The notes under the pieces are model-generated. The model saw nothing but the letters and a program-made list of their open reading frames with translations, made no database searches and was not told the DNA's origin. This document shows positions 63,025 to 64,000 of a DNA stretch of 64,000 nucleotides, in pieces. The translations under genes and the position numbers were made by a program. The DNA comes from Microglena sp. YARC (taxonomy: Eukaryota > Chlorophyta > Chlorophyceae > Chlamydomonadales > Chlamydomonadaceae). Numbering within the stretch: position 1 is the first letter of the stretch; every line of letters starts with the position of its first letter. The stretch spans positions 177,684,639 through 177,748,638 of the forward strand of contig CM039462.1 in the NCBI GenBank assembly GCA_022414725.1, read 5' to 3'.

Positions 63025-63822
63025 ACACTAGACCCTCAACAATCTGTCTTTTAGATGTGAAACACAATGTTTTGAACACCCACCAGCACTAGACCCCCCA
63101 CACACCAGCAGCACTTGACCCCCCCACCCCCACCACAACCCCACCAACACACACCAGCACTAGACCCTCAACAATCTGTCTTTGAGACGTGAAACACAAT
63201 GTTTTGAACACCCACCAGCACTAGACCCCCCCACACACCAGCAGCACTTGACCCCCCACCCCCACCACACCCCCACCACACACACCAGCACTAGACCCTC
63301 AACAATCTGTCTTTGAGACGTGAAACACAATGTTTTGAACACCCACCAGCACTAGACCCCCCCACACACCAGCAGCACTTGACCCCCCACCCCCACCACA
63401 CCCCCACCACACACACCGGCACTAGACCCTCAACAATCTGTCTTTGAGACGTGAAACACAATATTTTGAACACCCACCAGCACTAGACCCCCCCACACAC
63501 CAGCAGCACTTGACCCCCCACCCCCATCCCACCCCCACCACACACACCAGCACTAGACCCTCAACAATCTGTCTTTTAGATGTGAAACACAATGTTTTGA
63601 ACACCCACCAGCACTAGACCCCCCACACACCAGCAGCACTAGACCCCCCCTCCCACACCCCACCCCACCCCCACCACACACACACAGCACTAGACCCTCA
63701 ACAATCTGTCTTTTTAGATGTGAAACACAATGTTTTGAACACCCACCAGCACTAGACCCCCCCACAACCAGCAGCACTAGAACCCCCCACCCCCACCCCC
63801 ACCACACACACCAGCACTAGAC
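63025..63822 (-). repeat. 131-bp array of donor-side echoes of the 63.9-kb exon
   Basis: Six units at 131-bp spacing. Read on the minus strand each has TGTTCAAAACATTGTGTTTC, ACGTCTCAAAGACAGATTG and TTGAGG|GTCTAGTGCTGG, followed by (GT)n, GGGGTGG and poly-G spacers. The first part matches the 3' half of the exon at 63823-63933, and GTCTAG is its donor and intron start. Confidence 0.85.
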
Positions 63823-63933
63823 CCTCAACAATCTGTCTTCGAGACGTGAAACGCAATGTTTTGAACAACATACTGCGCCGTGTGGGTGAGGAGGTTGGGA
63901 CCACTTCGCCCCAACTAACCCCTATCACCTCTC
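63823..63933 (-). CDS. putative internal exon, unrecognised protein
   Basis: On the minus strand GTGTTTGCAG precedes 111 nt ending GAGG|GTCTAG. The open frame encodes EVIGVSWGEVVPTSSPTRRS and MLFKTLRFTSRRQIVE. The 5' half is unique; the 3' half and donor are repeated six times downstream in the intron with LFKTLCFTSQRQIVE-type variants. The donor GTCTAG is weak, so one of the downstream copies could be used instead. I do not recognise the family. Confidence 0.45.
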
Positions 63934-64000
63934 CTGCAAACACAGCACCTTCCCGACCCCCCACTGCCCCCCCCCCTTCAAACACACACACACCCTTACC

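Overview
This window is nuclear DNA from a repeat-rich eukaryote, most likely a green alga or other member of the plant lineage. The supports are a plant-type TOM9 (Tom22-like) gene, an interstitial TTTAGGG telomere-type tract, GT-AG introns, Ty1/Copia elements with an initiator-tRNA-like primer site, and tRNA-derived SINEs. I cannot name the species. There are no bacterial operons, rRNA genes or CRISPR arrays. A run of exactly 1000 N (23001-24000) is a scaffold gap.

Host coding sequence is sparse and split into short exons. Best supported are a two-exon TOM9 gene (+, 1017-1160 and 2854-2928), the last exon of an SPF30/SMNDC1-like splicing factor (-, 59451-59574), two in-phase exons of an unrecognised cysteine-rich protein (-, 11679-11761 and 9485-9571), and two in-phase exons of another unrecognised gene (+, 37081-37109 and 52013-52299) whose intron holds a 14.8-kb retrotransposon nest. 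Weaker single exons lie near 15.5, 26.3, 28.5, 35.3, 53.8, 55.1, 58.6, 61.1 and 63.9 kb.

The 30-52 kb stretch is mostly LTR retrotransposons, all with coding sequence on the minus strand. Element A (30039-34692) is a Copia-like, gag-and-protease-only element. Element B (37212-51986) is a large element with 1.05-kb LTRs whose only recognisable gene is a gag-like one with an Asn/Gln/Gly-rich tail. Element C (39358-46394) is a Copia element with all domains, inserted inside B. Each has a 5-bp target duplication. C has LTRs that look identical, yet its reading frame is broken by single-base shifts at or beside short G/C runs.

The rest is tandem repeats, microsatellites and short dispersed elements: TA-flanked MITEs, a tRNA-derived SINE family (one copy inside a MITE), a GC-rich element in four copies, and three short families that each abut a microsatellite.

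The most unusual signal is recurrent. Introns here carry tandem arrays of 'exon-edge echoes': copies of the neighbouring exon's own 5' or 3' edge, including its AG acceptor or GT donor, separated by poly-C, (CA)n or (TTTA)n. This is clear at TOM9 exon 2, at both exons flanking the 9.6-11.7 kb intron, on both sides of the 26.3-kb exon, and at the 63.9-kb exon. It may reflect a local mode of intron growth.
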